Positions 41,226-49,937 are shown, numbered from the stretch's first letter. The stretch: DNA of 64,000 bases from SHZI01 sp038214295 (GCA_038214295.1 JBBQSA010000010.1:11181-75180), one strand, 5' to 3'. The notes: generated by a model from the sequence alone, not told the origin. Program-made: numbers and translations.

Positions 41226-41926
41226 GCGGCGCTCCGCCGGCGTGCCCGGTTCAGTTCGCCGAGCGCCAGCTGCCGGTCGAAGTGCCGGGCCAGGGACTGG
41301 TCGTGGCTGACGAAGACGATCGCGCTGCCCGCCGACCGGCACTCGCTCATCAGCAGGTCGAGGAACTCGCCGCGCGCATCGGCGTCCAGCGACGATGTGG
41401 GCTCATCCGCGATCACGAGGTCCGGCTTGCCAATGAGGGCGCGGGCCGCGGCGACCCGCTGCTGCTGGCCGATGCTGAGTTCGGTGACGCGGCGCCCCAG
41501 CAGTTCGGAATCCGCCAGGCCGAGCCGGCCGAGCAGCCGCTCCGCCTCCGTCTCCACGTCCGCGCCACCGGCCAAGGCGCGCTCCCGGCGCCGGGCCGAG
41601 AAACGACAGGGCAGGGTGACGTTGTCTCGCACCGACAGGTAGGGCAGCAGGTTGAACATCTGGAAGATGAAGCCGATGCGGTCGACACGCAGCGCGTCGC
41701 GCCGCGCGGCGCCGAGTTCACCCAGCGACTCGCCGAGCACCCGGACGGTGCCCGAGGTCGGGGTGAGCACGCCGCCCATCAGGCCGAGGAGGGTGCTCTT
41801 GCCGCTGCCACTCGGCCCGCTGATAAACAACCGGCCTCCCGACGCCACGTCCAGCGCGTCGATCTGCAGAAGCAGCTTGCCGGGCCGCCACCCGAAGGTA
41901 ACGTCCCGGAGCTCGAGAGCATTCAT
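41222..41926 (-). CDS. ABC transporter ATP-binding protein (LolD/MacB-like)
   Basis: A 234-residue ATPase with Walker A G-P-S-G-S-G-K-S-T (38-46), Q-loop in F-I-F-Q-M-F-N-L-L-P, signature L-S-I-G-Q-Q-Q-R-V, Walker B L-V-I-A-D-E-P-T-S-S-L-D and H-loop in V-F-V-S-H-D. The signature motif has Ile for the usual first Gly. The start ATG 41926 overlaps the stop of the DUF2796 gene (ATGA), and its stop overlaps the permease start. It powers the MacB-type permease. The Met at 41926 is supported by the overlap; the frame remains open upstream without homologous content. Confidence 0.9.
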   Translation of the reverse strand: MNALELRDVTFGWRPGKLLLQIDALDVASGGRLFISGPSGSGKSTLLGLMGGVLTPTSGTVRVLGESLGELGAARRDALRVDRIGFIFQMFNLLPYLSVRDNVTLPCRFSARRRERALAGGADVETEAERLLGRLGLADSELLGRRVTELSIGQQQRVAAARALIGKPDLVIADEPTSSLDADARGEFLDLLMSECRSAGSAIVFVSHDQSLARHFDRQLALGELNRARRRSAA

Positions 41927-42471
41927 CGGGGCAGCAGCACCCTCGTGGTGCCGGGCGTCAGCACCACTGCCTTCTGGCCGGCGGCGGCCACGATGCTCAC
42001 CGCGACTTTCTCGGTGCCGGGAAAAGCCGTGAACAACCGGGCCTCGATCCAGTTCAGCGCAGCCGGGCTGCCGCAGCGGAATTCCCAGAAGGCATCGAGG
42101 TTCGCGTGGCCGTCGGCGCCATACTCCGGCGGCGAGACCGCCGCGGATTGCAGCCGGCACCGGGCACCGGGCGGCATCAGGAAAAGGCTGGCTCCGTTAC
42201 GCAGCAGGTTGAGCGTGCGGGCCAGCGCTGCCGTCTGCTCCGGGTTGGCGGGCCTGTGTTCGAAGCCGACAAAATTGCCGGCCGGCCCATCCAGTTCGAG
42301 GGTGACGCTCTCGCCGTCCACGGCGATCCCGAGCGTGGCCGTGCCGTGCTCGTGGGTGCTGAGCGAACGGCTGGGGGCCGTGTCTGCCGCGGTCGCAACC
42401 GGCGGGAGCAGAAGCGAATAATGGACGAGCAGCGCGATCGCGAGCAATCGGGAGCGGCTGGGTGCGTGCAT
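41923..42471 (-). CDS. ZrgA-like periplasmic zinc-uptake protein (DUF2796)
   Basis: A 182-residue exported protein of the DUF2796 family, the group containing Vibrio ZrgA. A signal peptide (residues 1-29, ending T-A-A-D) precedes the family's H-E-H-G motif, A-x-D-G-E-S-V-T-L-E-L-D-G-P-A-G-N-F-V-G-F-E-H, and the A-D-G-H-A-N-L-D-A-F-W-E-F-R-C region. Histidines in H-E-H-G and G-F-E-H are plausible zinc ligands. The histidine-rich insert of some ZrgA proteins is absent, so metal capacity may be lower. It is first in the operon and diverges from the PPOX-like gene across 56 bp. I see no clear Zur box. Confidence 0.78.
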   Translation of the reverse strand: MHAPSRSRLLAIALLVHYSLLLPPVATAADTAPSRSLSTHEHGTATLGIAVDGESVTLELDGPAGNFVGFEHRPANPEQTAALARTLNLLRNGASLFLMPPGARCRLQSAAVSPPEYGADGHANLDAFWEFRCGSPAALNWIEARLFTAFPGTEKVAVSIVAAAGQKAVVLTPGTTRVLLPR

Positions 42472-42527
42472 CGTTAGACTATAGCACCGCCGTTCAGCCG
42501 GACGGTCTGCAAACCGGAGAGCTACCC

Positions 42528-43043
42528 ATGAGTACCGCATACCGCTGGGTCGAACCACCCTGGCCCCTGACCGAGTTGCCCCGGGAGCAACTGGAGGACC
42601 GCATCCAGCAGCTGTTCGGCACCACCAACATGTGCGTGATGGCGACGGTCAACGCGAAGGGCCAGCCCATCGCGAGCCCCATCGAGTACTACGCGGATGG
42701 CCTCGACCTGTACATGCTGCCCGACCCTGGCACGCCGAAGCTCAAGGCTCTGCAGCGCGATCCCCGGATATCGGTGGCTGTCCACGGCGCCTACCACGGC
42801 TGGCACAGTGCCAGGGGCGCCCAGGTCTTCGGCACAGCCCACATCATCGAGCCCCACGCGCCCGGCTGGGAGCGGGGGATGAAGGTTTTTCGCTGGCACG
42901 AGTGGGTCAGTGACCTCGCCATGGATACCAGCAAGCCCTTCGAGCGGCAGGTGCTGAAGGTGGTGCCGGACCGGATCCTCTACACCGAGACCTGGTTGTG
43001 GAAGCTGGGGTTCGGCGCGAAGCAGAAGTGGCTGAAGGCGTAG
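42528..43043 (+). CDS. pyridoxamine 5'-phosphate oxidase family protein
   Basis: A 171-residue cytosolic protein with the split-barrel FMN-binding fold of the PNPOx-like family. It starts at ATG 42528, 8 bp after GGAGAG. The strands N-M-C-V-M-A-T-V-N-A-K-G-Q-P-I-A-S-P-I-E-Y-Y and D-L-Y-M-L-P-D-P-G-T-P-K-L-K-A-L are typical, with a conserved K-L-K-A-L helix near the flavin phosphate. The C-terminal half has V-A-V-H-G-A-Y-H-G-W and F-G-T-A-H-I-I. Members may be flavin- or heme-related redox proteins; a specific function cannot be assigned. Confidence 0.78.
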   Translation: MSTAYRWVEPPWPLTELPREQLEDRIQQLFGTTNMCVMATVNAKGQPIASPIEYYADGLDLYMLPDPGTPKLKALQRDPRISVAVHGAYHGWHSARGAQVFGTAHIIEPHAPGWERGMKVFRWHEWVSDLAMDTSKPFERQVLKVVPDRILYTETWLWKLGFGAKQKWLKA

Positions 43044-43145
43044 GGCCGGCACGGGCAGGCCAAAGGCGCCGGAGGGTGATTCGCCACTGATCTGGTCCGA
43101 GCGGGCAGGGTGGCAGCTGGCGAGGGCGCTTATACTCGCCGCCCG

Positions 43146-44657
43146 ATGAGTAGTGCCCCGCAAAATTCCGGAGCCGATCTGCTGCGCCAGGCCATGGCGT
43201 TGCACCGGGCGGGCCGTGCTGCGGAGGCCGACGAGCAGTACGCCGCTGCTCTCCGCGCCGAGCCGGGCAACGCCCATGCACTCCGCCTGCGGGGCATCCT
43301 CGCGCGTGACACCGGGGATCTCGAACTCTCCCTGAAGCTGCTCCGCAAGGCCGTGGACGCGGCACCCGCCGACCCGGAACCCGCTGCCGAACTCGGCCTG
43401 AGTTATCTTGCCAGCGGCTACCTGCAACTGGCTGAAGCTGCGCTGCGCAAGGCCCTCGCCCGGGACCCGGATTCCCGCAAGGCGCTGGCCAACCTGGGGG
43501 CGCTGCTCCAGTACCGGGGGCATGTGCGGGCCTCCATCGACTGCCACCGGCGAGTGCTTGAACTGGACCCCGACGACGTGGAAGTCCGCTGCAACCTGGC
43601 GACCACGCTGGTGGAGGCCGGGCGTGGTGACGAGGGGCTGGCCGAGTGCGACGCCGCGCTCGCCGCGGCGCCGGGTTGCACCGAGCTGCTCACCACCCGC
43701 GGCGCGGTGCTGGTGGGACTGGGCCGCTATGCCGAGGCGGTGCCGGTGCTGGAAGCCGCCCTCGCGGCGGGTCCCGACGACATGGCACTGATCAACCTGG
43801 GCCTTGCCTTCCAGCAACTCGGCCAGACGAACCAGGCGGTCGCCGTGCTCGAAGCCGCGGTGCGCGTGAACCCGAACAACGCACGGGCGGTCGCCGACCT
43901 CACCACGCTGCTCGCTGCTGCCGGCCGGTGTGACGGCGCACTCCAGTTGAGCGGAGAGTTCCTGCGGCGCCACGCGGGCGAGCGGCTGGTGCTCGCGTCC
44001 CGCGGCGTGGCACTGCGGGACGCCGGCCAGGGCGACGCAGCCCGGCAGCTCGTCGACCTGCAGCGGCTCGTGCGGATCCGGGACCTGCCCGTGCCGCGCG
44101 GCTACGCCAGCCTCGCGGACTTCAACTCGCAGCTCGGCGCCCTGCTGCGCGCCGAGCCCTCTCTGCTCAAGAGTCCGCTCAGCAAGGCCACTCGGGGCGG
44201 TGCCCAGACTGGCGAGCTCGATCCGGATTCGTCACCCGTGCTGGCCGCGTTCCGGGATGCGTTGAATGCGGAGCTGCAGAGCGTGATCACCGAGCTCGGG
44301 AGCGAGGGCTTCGGTGGGCACCCGGTCATGGCCTGGGCGGCAGAGCGCTGGACGCTGCGGATCTGGGGCACGGTGCTCGCGCCCGGCGGCCACCAGCTGC
44401 CCCACCTGCACCCGCTCGCCTGGCTGAGCGGTGTCTACTATGTGGAGACGCCGCAGGGCCTCGGCGACGACGGCGCACTGGAGTTCGGCGAGCCGCCGCC
44501 GCGGGTGACGGCCCGCGTTGCGCCGGAACGGCGCCGTATCCGCGCGGCGCCCGGCCGGCTCGTGCTCTTTCCGTCCTGGTACTGGCACCGCACGCTGCCC
44601 TTTGCCCAGCCGGGGGAGCGGATCAGCGTGGCTTGCGACGTGATGCCGCTGCGGTAG
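43146..44657 (+). CDS. TPR protein with C-terminal 2-oxoglutarate/Fe(II) oxygenase-like domain
   Basis: A 503-residue protein. The first ~270 residues are at least six tetratricopeptide repeats with typical A-L-x-x-x-P-D-x-x-x-A-L helix pairs (for example A-L-A-R-D-P-D-S-R-K-A-L-A-N-L-G). Residues ~375-503 resemble a TIGR02466-type 2OG-Fe(II) oxygenase: H-L-H (His420, His422) before W-L-S-G-V-Y-Y-V, then W-Y-W-H (His481) and R-I-S-V-A-C-D. These histidines are the probable iron ligands. The start ATG 43146 lacks an obvious Shine-Dalgarno site; TATACT at 43130-43135 is close enough to allow a leaderless transcript. Such fusions are seen in proteins of unknown substrate, possibly protein hydroxylases. 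Confidence 0.78.
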   Translation: MSSAPQNSGADLLRQAMALHRAGRAAEADEQYAAALRAEPGNAHALRLRGILARDTGDLELSLKLLRKAVDAAPADPEPAAELGLSYLASGYLQLAEAALRKALARDPDSRKALANLGALLQYRGHVRASIDCHRRVLELDPDDVEVRCNLATTLVEAGRGDEGLAECDAALAAAPGCTELLTTRGAVLVGLGRYAEAVPVLEAALAAGPDDMALINLGLAFQQLGQTNQAVAVLEAAVRVNPNNARAVADLTTLLAAAGRCDGALQLSGEFLRRHAGERLVLASRGVALRDAGQGDAARQLVDLQRLVRIRDLPVPRGYASLADFNSQLGALLRAEPSLLKSPLSKATRGGAQTGELDPDSSPVLAAFRDALNAELQSVITELGSEGFGGHPVMAWAAERWTLRIWGTVLAPGGHQLPHLHPLAWLSGVYYVETPQGLGDDGALEFGEPPPRVTARVAPERRRIRAAPGRLVLFPSWYWHRTLPFAQPGERISVACDVMPLR

Positions 44658-44692
44658 GAGCGCCCGGCCCGGCCATGCGGCCACGGTACCCG

Positions 44693-44698
44693 TATAAT
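44693..44698 (+). promoter_or_regulatory. -10 hexamer TATAAT upstream of ybiT
   Basis: A perfect TATAAT lies 51 bp before the TTG start of the YbiT gene. No convincing -35 hexamer stands at 17 bp (the sequence there is CGGCCA), so the promoter may be weak or activator-dependent. It is a plausible transcription start in the 92-bp gap after the oxygenase gene. Confidence 0.4.
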
Positions 44699-44749
44699 GA
44701 ACCTTAGCGGACCGCAGCATCTGCGTCCTCCCAACACCAGGATGCCCCC

Positions 44750-46372
44750 TTGATCACCACTGCCAACATCACCATGCAATTTGGTGCCAAGCCCCTGTTC
44801 GAGAACGTCTCGGCCAAGTTCGGGGGCGGCAACCGCTACGGGCTTATCGGCGCCAATGGCTGCGGCAAGTCCACCTTCATGAAGATCCTCGGCGGCGACC
44901 TCGTGCCCACGTCGGGCAACGTGGCGCTCGACGCTGGTGTCCGCCTCGGCAAGCTGCGCCAGGACCAGTTTGCCTTCGAGGAATACCCCGTCATCGACAC
45001 GGTGATCATGGGTCACGCCGAGCTCTGGACCATCAAGCAGGAGCGGGACCGGATCTACGCTCTGCCTGAGATGAGCGAAGAGGACGGCATGCGGGTTGCC
45101 GACCTCGAAACCCAGTTTGCTGAACTCGACGGCTACACGGCCGAGTCCCGCGCCAGCGAGCTGCTCCGCGGTGTCGGCATCCCGGCTGAGCTGGATACGG
45201 GGCTGATGAGCGAGGTGGCGCCCGGCTGGAAGCTGCGTGTGCTGCTGGCCCAGGCGCTGTTCGGCAATCCGGATGTGTTGCTGCTCGACGAGCCCACCAA
45301 CAACCTGGACATCAATTCCATCCGCTGGGTCGAGGAGCTGCTGAACTCCCGGGACTGCACGATGCTGATCATTTCCCACGACCGGCACTTCCTGAACAGC
45401 GTCTGCACCCACATGGCCGACCTGGACTACGGTGAATTGCGCGTCTACCCGGGCAACTACGACCAGTACATGATCGCGTCCACCGTGGCGCGTGAGCGCC
45501 TGCAGGCTGACAATGCCAAGAAGAAGGCCCAGATCGCCGAGCTGCAGACCTTCGTCAGCCGCTTCTCCGCCAACGCGTCCAAGGCGCGGCAGGCCACGTC
45601 CCGGGCCCGCCAGATCGAGAAGATCGAGGTGGTCGAGATGAAGCCGTCCAGCCGTGTGAGCCCGTTCATTCGCTTTGACCAGGTCCGGAAGCTGTACCGG
45701 CTGGCACTGGAAGTGGAGGGTCTGGCCAAGGGCTACGACGCCACACCGCTGTTCACGAACCTTGACCTGAAGGTCGAGGTTGGTGAGCGGATCGCCATCA
45801 TCGGCGCGAATGGCGTTGGCAAGACCACGCTGCTGAAGTGCCTGGTGCAGGAGCTGGCGCCGGACGAGGGCATGGTCAAGTGGTCGGAGAATGTGACGAC
45901 GGGCTACGTCCCCCAGGACCGTTCGGACGACTTCGCCACTGACCTCACGCTGTTCGACTGGATCCGCCAGTGGCAGCAGAAGACCGACGACGAGCAGGCG
46001 CTGCGGGCAACGCTCGGCCGCATGCTGTTCTCGAAGGATGAGAGCCGGAAGTCGGTCAAGGTTATTTCCGGCGGCGAGGAAGGCCGGCTGCTGTTCGGCA
46101 AGATGATGCTCATGAAGCCGAACGTACTCATCATGGACGAGCCCACCAACCACCTGGACATGGAATCCATCGAGGCGCTCAACCTGGCGCTGGACAACTA
46201 TCCCGGCACGCTGATCTTCGTGAGCCACGACCGGGAATTCGTGGCGTCACTGGCGACGCGCGTGATCGAGATGAAGGCTGACGGGATCGTCGACTTCCAC
46301 GGCGCGTACGACGACTACCTGCAGAGCCAGGGCGTGCAGCAGCAGCCAGCGTCGAGGCGGGTGAGCCGGTGA
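44750..46372 (+). CDS. ybiT: ABC-F ATPase YbiT
   Basis: A 540-residue cytosolic ABC-F protein closely matching E. coli YbiT in its opening (T-M-Q-F-G-A-K-P-L-F-E-N-V-S) and D-T-V-I-M-G-H-A-E-L-W, K-Q-E-R-D-R-I-Y-A-L-P-E-M-S-E-E-D. Two ATPase domains have Walker A G-A-N-G-C-G-K-S-T and G-A-N-G-V-G-K-T-T, and Walker B L-L-L-D-E-P-T-N-N-L-D and I-M-D-E-P-T-N-H-L-D. The linker between them contains the charged A-K-K-K-A-Q-I-A-E-L coiled segment. ABC-F factors act at the ribosomal E site on stalled translation; YbiT's exact role is less defined. The start is TTG 44750 with AGGA eight to ten bases upstream; the nearest ATG (44742) is terminated after three codons. Confidence 0.93.
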   Translation: MITTANITMQFGAKPLFENVSAKFGGGNRYGLIGANGCGKSTFMKILGGDLVPTSGNVALDAGVRLGKLRQDQFAFEEYPVIDTVIMGHAELWTIKQERDRIYALPEMSEEDGMRVADLETQFAELDGYTAESRASELLRGVGIPAELDTGLMSEVAPGWKLRVLLAQALFGNPDVLLLDEPTNNLDINSIRWVEELLNSRDCTMLIISHDRHFLNSVCTHMADLDYGELRVYPGNYDQYMIASTVARERLQADNAKKKAQIAELQTFVSRFSANASKARQATSRARQIEKIEVVEMKPSSRVSPFIRFDQVRKLYRLALEVEGLAKGYDATPLFTNLDLKVEVGERIAIIGANGVGKTTLLKCLVQELAPDEGMVKWSENVTTGYVPQDRSDDFATDLTLFDWIRQWQQKTDDEQALRATLGRMLFSKDESRKSVKVISGGEEGRLLFGKMMLMKPNVLIMDEPTNHLDMESIEALNLALDNYPGTLIFVSHDREFVASLATRVIEMKADGIVDFHGAYDDYLQSQGVQQQPASRRVSR

Positions 46373-46502
46373 ACCCCGGCGCCGGCTCTGAACTCTGAAC
46401 CCTGACCGGCACCCGGGAGCGGTCGTCATTCCGGTCTTCGAGCCCAAGCTGCTGACGACCTTCCGCGAGGGCTATACCCTCGATGCCTTCCGGCGCGACA
46501 CC

Positions 46503-48098
46503 GTGGCCGGGCTCACGGTGGCGATTGTCGCCCTGCCGCTCGCCATCGCCCTCGCCATCGCGAGCGGCACCACGCCGGAAAAGGGCCTGCTGACGGCGGT
46601 CATTGGCGGCTTCCTGATCTCGGCACTCGGCGGTTCCCGCGTCCAGATCGGCGGGCCCACCGGCGCCTTCATCCCGATCGTGTACGCGATCATCCTGCGG
46701 CAGGGCTACGACGGCCTCGTGCTGGCCACGTGCATGGCGGGCGTGATCCTGATCGTGGCCGGGCTGCTCCGGGTGGGTGCCTTGATGAAGTACATGCCCC
46801 AGCCGCTGATCACCGGCTTCACGGCGGGCATCGCAGTGATCATCTTCTCCAGCCAGCTGCCGGACCTGCTCGGCCTTGGTCTCCGGAAAGTGCCGGCGGA
46901 ATTCCTCGCCAAGATCTCCACGATTGGCGCCGGGTTGCCGCAGTTGAATGCCTGGGCCCTGGGGCTGGCGCTCCTGTCTGTCCTGGCCATCGGCCTGCTT
47001 CGCCGGCTGGCGCCGAAGTCGCCCGGCTTCCTGATCGTCGTCATCGCCGGTGTCCTGGTCGTGCATTTCCTGCACCTGCCAGTCGAGACGATCGGCTCGC
47101 GCTTCGGAGCGTTGCCTGATTCGCTGCCCGCACCGGGGCTGCCGGCAATAACGTTCGAGCGGCTCCGGGCCCTGCTGCCGGACGCTTTCACGATCGCGTT
47201 TCTCGCCGGCGTGGAGTCGCTGCTGTCCGCCGTTGTGGCGGATGGCATGACGGGCCGGCGGCACCGGTCCAACACCGAGCTGGTCGCACAGGGCGTCGCC
47301 AACGTCGCGTCCGCGCTCTTCGGCGGGTTGCCTGCGACCGGTGCGATCGCCCGGACCGCCACCAACGTGCGGGCGGGAGCCGTGTCGCCGGTGGCGGGGA
47401 TGCTCCACGCGGTCTTCCTGCTGGTCTTCCTGCTGGTGGCGGGGCCACTGGTGCGCTACGTGCCGCTGGCATCGCTCGCGGCCGTGCTGACCGTCGTGGC
47501 CTTCAACATGAGCGAGCACGAGCGCTTCCGGCACATGCTGGCCGCGCCCCGTGGCGATTCGCTGGTGCTCCTTGTCACCTTCGGCCTGACCGTGTTCGCG
47601 GACCTGACCCTCGCCATCGAGGTGGGTGTCGTTCTCGCGGCCCTGCTGTTCATGGACCGCATGGCCCGCGTCGTCGAAATCGGCAGTGGCTCGCACCTGC
47701 TCGATGAGGCCGACGACGACGTCCTGCCGGATCCCGACAAGGACCAGCGCCTGCGGCTGCCGCCCGGGGTCGAGGCTTTCCAGATCAACGGGCCGCTGTT
47801 CTTTGGTGTGGCAAGCCGGCTGGACGACGTGCTCGACCAGTTTGCGAGGGCGCCGAAGGTCTTCATCCTGCGCACGCGCCTCGTGCCGATGATCGATGCC
47901 AGCGGCGTCCACGCATTGAAGGGACTTGCCGAGCGCTGCGCGAAGCGGCAGATCCACCTGGTCATATCCGGTCTCCAGTCCCAGCCCCGCGAGGTGCTGG
48001 AGGGTATGAAGTTCCAGCCCGTTGTCGGCCGGATTTCCTTTGCCGCGGACTACGGAACCGCTCTTGGGCTGGCCCGGAGGCTGGTCGGAGAGGGCTAG
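46503..48098 (+). CDS. SulP family anion transporter with STAS domain
   Basis: An inner-membrane SulP/SLC26 transporter, likely for sulfate or bicarbonate. From GTG 46503 it is 531 residues; TM1 begins A-G-L-T-V-A-I-V-A-L-P-L-A-I-A-L-A-I. Other SulP features are G-P-T-G-A-F, I-T-G-F-T-A-G-I-A, L-F-G-G-L-P-A-T-G-A-I-A-R-T and a C-terminal STAS domain (~430-525) with M-I-D-A-S-G-V-H-A-L. Conserved-looking residues (F-R-E-G-Y-T-L-D-A-F-R-R-D-T) precede 46503 in the same frame without an ATG/GTG/TTG, so the true start may be a non-standard codon such as ATT 46428, which has GGGAG nine bases upstream. Nothing else in the frame explains the upstream similarity. Confidence 0.85.
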   Translation: MAGLTVAIVALPLAIALAIASGTTPEKGLLTAVIGGFLISALGGSRVQIGGPTGAFIPIVYAIILRQGYDGLVLATCMAGVILIVAGLLRVGALMKYMPQPLITGFTAGIAVIIFSSQLPDLLGLGLRKVPAEFLAKISTIGAGLPQLNAWALGLALLSVLAIGLLRRLAPKSPGFLIVVIAGVLVVHFLHLPVETIGSRFGALPDSLPAPGLPAITFERLRALLPDAFTIAFLAGVESLLSAVVADGMTGRRHRSNTELVAQGVANVASALFGGLPATGAIARTATNVRAGAVSPVAGMLHAVFLLVFLLVAGPLVRYVPLASLAAVLTVVAFNMSEHERFRHMLAAPRGDSLVLLVTFGLTVFADLTLAIEVGVVLAALLFMDRMARVVEIGSGSHLLDEADDDVLPDPDKDQRLRLPPGVEAFQINGPLFFGVASRLDDVLDQFARAPKVFILRTRLVPMIDASGVHALKGLAERCAKRQIHLVISGLQSQPREVLEGMKFQPVVGRISFAADYGTALGLARRLVGEG

Positions 48099-48132
48099 AA
48101 TGCGGGGCAGTCACGTCATTCGGAGTCCCGCC

Positions 48133-49083
48133 ATGCAGCAGCCTGCGCAGAAGACCTCCACGCTCAAGCCCTTTGAAAAGGGCGACATTTTCCTGGGGTG
48201 TACCTACCTCAACAACCCCAATGACGACCACATGGGGGAGGGGCGGATCCTGCAGTTCGACCGGAACTGGATCGCCAAGGGCACCTGGTACACCACCGGC
48301 ACCCGCTACTTCATCGTCGGCTGCACCGTTGCGCCCGACGGCACCCTCTGGGGCTTCGACTGCCACGACCACATCGCTGTCCGGGCCACGCCGGACGCAA
48401 AGGAACTACCGCCCAGGGACATGGGCCGGGCCTTCGGCAGCGTGAGCTGGGACAAGGCGGGCAATCACTATTTCGGCGAGTACTTCATCGGCAAGGAGAT
48501 CTGGAAGGGCACCAGCGCGAAACTCCTCGCCGACGGCACGCTCGGCGCCGGCCACATTTACAAGTACAGCCCCGATCTCAACCTGCTGGACGAGTACCCG
48601 ACCGAGTACGCCCCGGAACCGACGCGCTTCAAGGGCGTGACCCATTCAACCCTGCACCCGTCCGGCGAGTTCATTACCTACACGACCGAGACCTCGCGCC
48701 GCCTGATGCGCTATGACATCCGGACCCGTCGGCAGCTGCCGGATCTCGCCGGGTATCCGGACGCCGACCCGTACGACCGGACCGACAAGCGCTGGTTCAT
48801 CGCTGTCGCCTACCTGCCGGACGGCCGGCTGCTGTGCACGGTTGCTGACGGGCTCGCGGTCTACGACGAGGCCGGCAAGGTGCTCCAGCACATCCCGTTG
48901 CCCGGCTACGGCTGGGCCCAGGTCACGCCGGACGTCGACACGCGCTACGCTCTCGCCGCCAACGTCTGGACCGGGGTCGCCGCGCGCATCGACCTGAAGG
49001 AAGGGAAAATCGTGCAGCAGATGGATACCGGCTTCACGGCGCCATTCCGGTCCCTCGCCGGCATCGCGGTGTTCAGGGGTTGA
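48133..49083 (+). CDS. beta-propeller (SMP-30/YVTN-like) protein, paralogue 2
   Basis: A 316-residue soluble protein paralogous to the one at 37263-38201; both open with K-x-F-x-x-G-D-I-F-L-G-C-T-Y-L and share D-D-H-x-G-E-G-R-I-L-Q-x-D-R, P-D-G-x-L-W-G-F-D and V-T-H-S-x-L-x-P-x-G-E-F-I-T-Y. The start ATG 48133 has GGAG seven bases upstream. The next gene, a lipoprotein-type NAD(P)-binding protein, follows after 2 bp. No catalytic residues are evident; function unknown. Confidence 0.62.
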   Translation: MQQPAQKTSTLKPFEKGDIFLGCTYLNNPNDDHMGEGRILQFDRNWIAKGTWYTTGTRYFIVGCTVAPDGTLWGFDCHDHIAVRATPDAKELPPRDMGRAFGSVSWDKAGNHYFGEYFIGKEIWKGTSAKLLADGTLGAGHIYKYSPDLNLLDEYPTEYAPEPTRFKGVTHSTLHPSGEFITYTTETSRRLMRYDIRTRRQLPDLAGYPDADPYDRTDKRWFIAVAYLPDGRLLCTVADGLAVYDEAGKVLQHIPLPGYGWAQVTPDVDTRYALAANVWTGVAARIDLKEGKIVQQMDTGFTAPFRSLAGIAVFRG

Positions 49084-49085
49084 GC

Positions 49086-49937
49086 GTGGGCCGCCGCCTG
49101 CTGCTGCTGGCCATCGTGGCTGGCAGCCTCGTGAGCGGTTGCGCCGGTCTGGGCCAGTCTGGTCTTGGCCAGTCTGGTCAGGGCCCGCTTGGTCAGGAAG
49201 GTCCGGGACGCGCCGACGTCCTCCGTGGCAAGACCATTCTCGTTGCCGGCGGGTCGGGCCGGGCGGGGCAGTACGTGCTCCGGCATCTCCGCGAGGACGG
49301 CCTGCGCTTCCGCGCGATGACCCGCAGCCGTGTCGAGGCGGAGAAGCGCCTCGGCCAGGAGTTCGCAGGTATCGACTGGGTGGAGTGCGACGTGCGCGAT
49401 CCGGCGCAGGTTGCCCGGGCGATGCGCGGTGTGGATCTCGTGATCAGCGTGATTGGCGCCAACCAGGTAACGGGCGACAACACTGCCGAGTTCGTCGACT
49501 ACGGTGGCGTGCGGCACCTGGTGGATGCCGCTGTCCGGGAGAAGGTGCAGCGCTTCGTCCTGCTCACTGCCATCGGCGTGACCGATCCGGCCCACCCGTT
49601 CAACAAGGCGACGAAGGGCGCGCTCGGCTGGCGCTACCAGGGCGAGCAGTACCTGCGCGCCAGCGGGCTCGACTACACCATCGTCCGGCCGGGCGGCCTT
49701 GTGAACGACCCCGCCGGGCAAAAAGGCCTGCGCTTCGAGCAGGGGGATGTCTGGCGGCCGTTGGTGCGCAGCACCCTGTCGCGGGACGACCTGGCCCTCG
49801 TCCTTATCGAGGCGCTCCGCCAGCCGGGGGCCCGGCGGGCCACTTTCGAGCTGGTCAATGACGCCGGCCTTGCGCCGGGGGCCTGGCGGGACCGCTTCGC
49901 CACGCTCAGCCCCGATCCGCCGCCGCCCGCGAATTAA
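49086..49937 (+). CDS. lipoprotein-type NAD(P)-binding (atypical SDR) protein
   Basis: A 283-residue protein with an unusual pairing: a lipoprotein signal (V-S-G-C lipobox, Cys at residue 18) joined to an atypical SDR/NmrA-type Rossmann domain. The nucleotide-binding motif V-A-G-G-S-G-R-A-G-Q-Y-V follows a low-complexity G-L-G-Q-S-G-L-G-Q-S-G-Q-G linker. Later elements are D-V-R-D-P, V-I-S-V-I-G-A-N, a V-L-L-T-A-I-G-V strand, and Y-Q-G-E-Q-Y-L-R-A-S-G-L-D-Y-T-I-V-R-P-G-G-L, typical of the family. The start GTG 49086 is preferred to TTG 49080. If exported, where it meets NAD(P) is unclear, so either the signal is not functional or the enzyme is not catalytic. Confidence 0.72.
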   Translation: MGRRLLLLAIVAGSLVSGCAGLGQSGLGQSGQGPLGQEGPGRADVLRGKTILVAGGSGRAGQYVLRHLREDGLRFRAMTRSRVEAEKRLGQEFAGIDWVECDVRDPAQVARAMRGVDLVISVIGANQVTGDNTAEFVDYGGVRHLVDAAVREKVQRFVLLTAIGVTDPAHPFNKATKGALGWRYQGEQYLRASGLDYTIVRPGGLVNDPAGQKGLRFEQGDVWRPLVRSTLSRDDLALVLIEALRQPGARRATFELVNDAGLAPGAWRDRFATLSPDPPPPAN

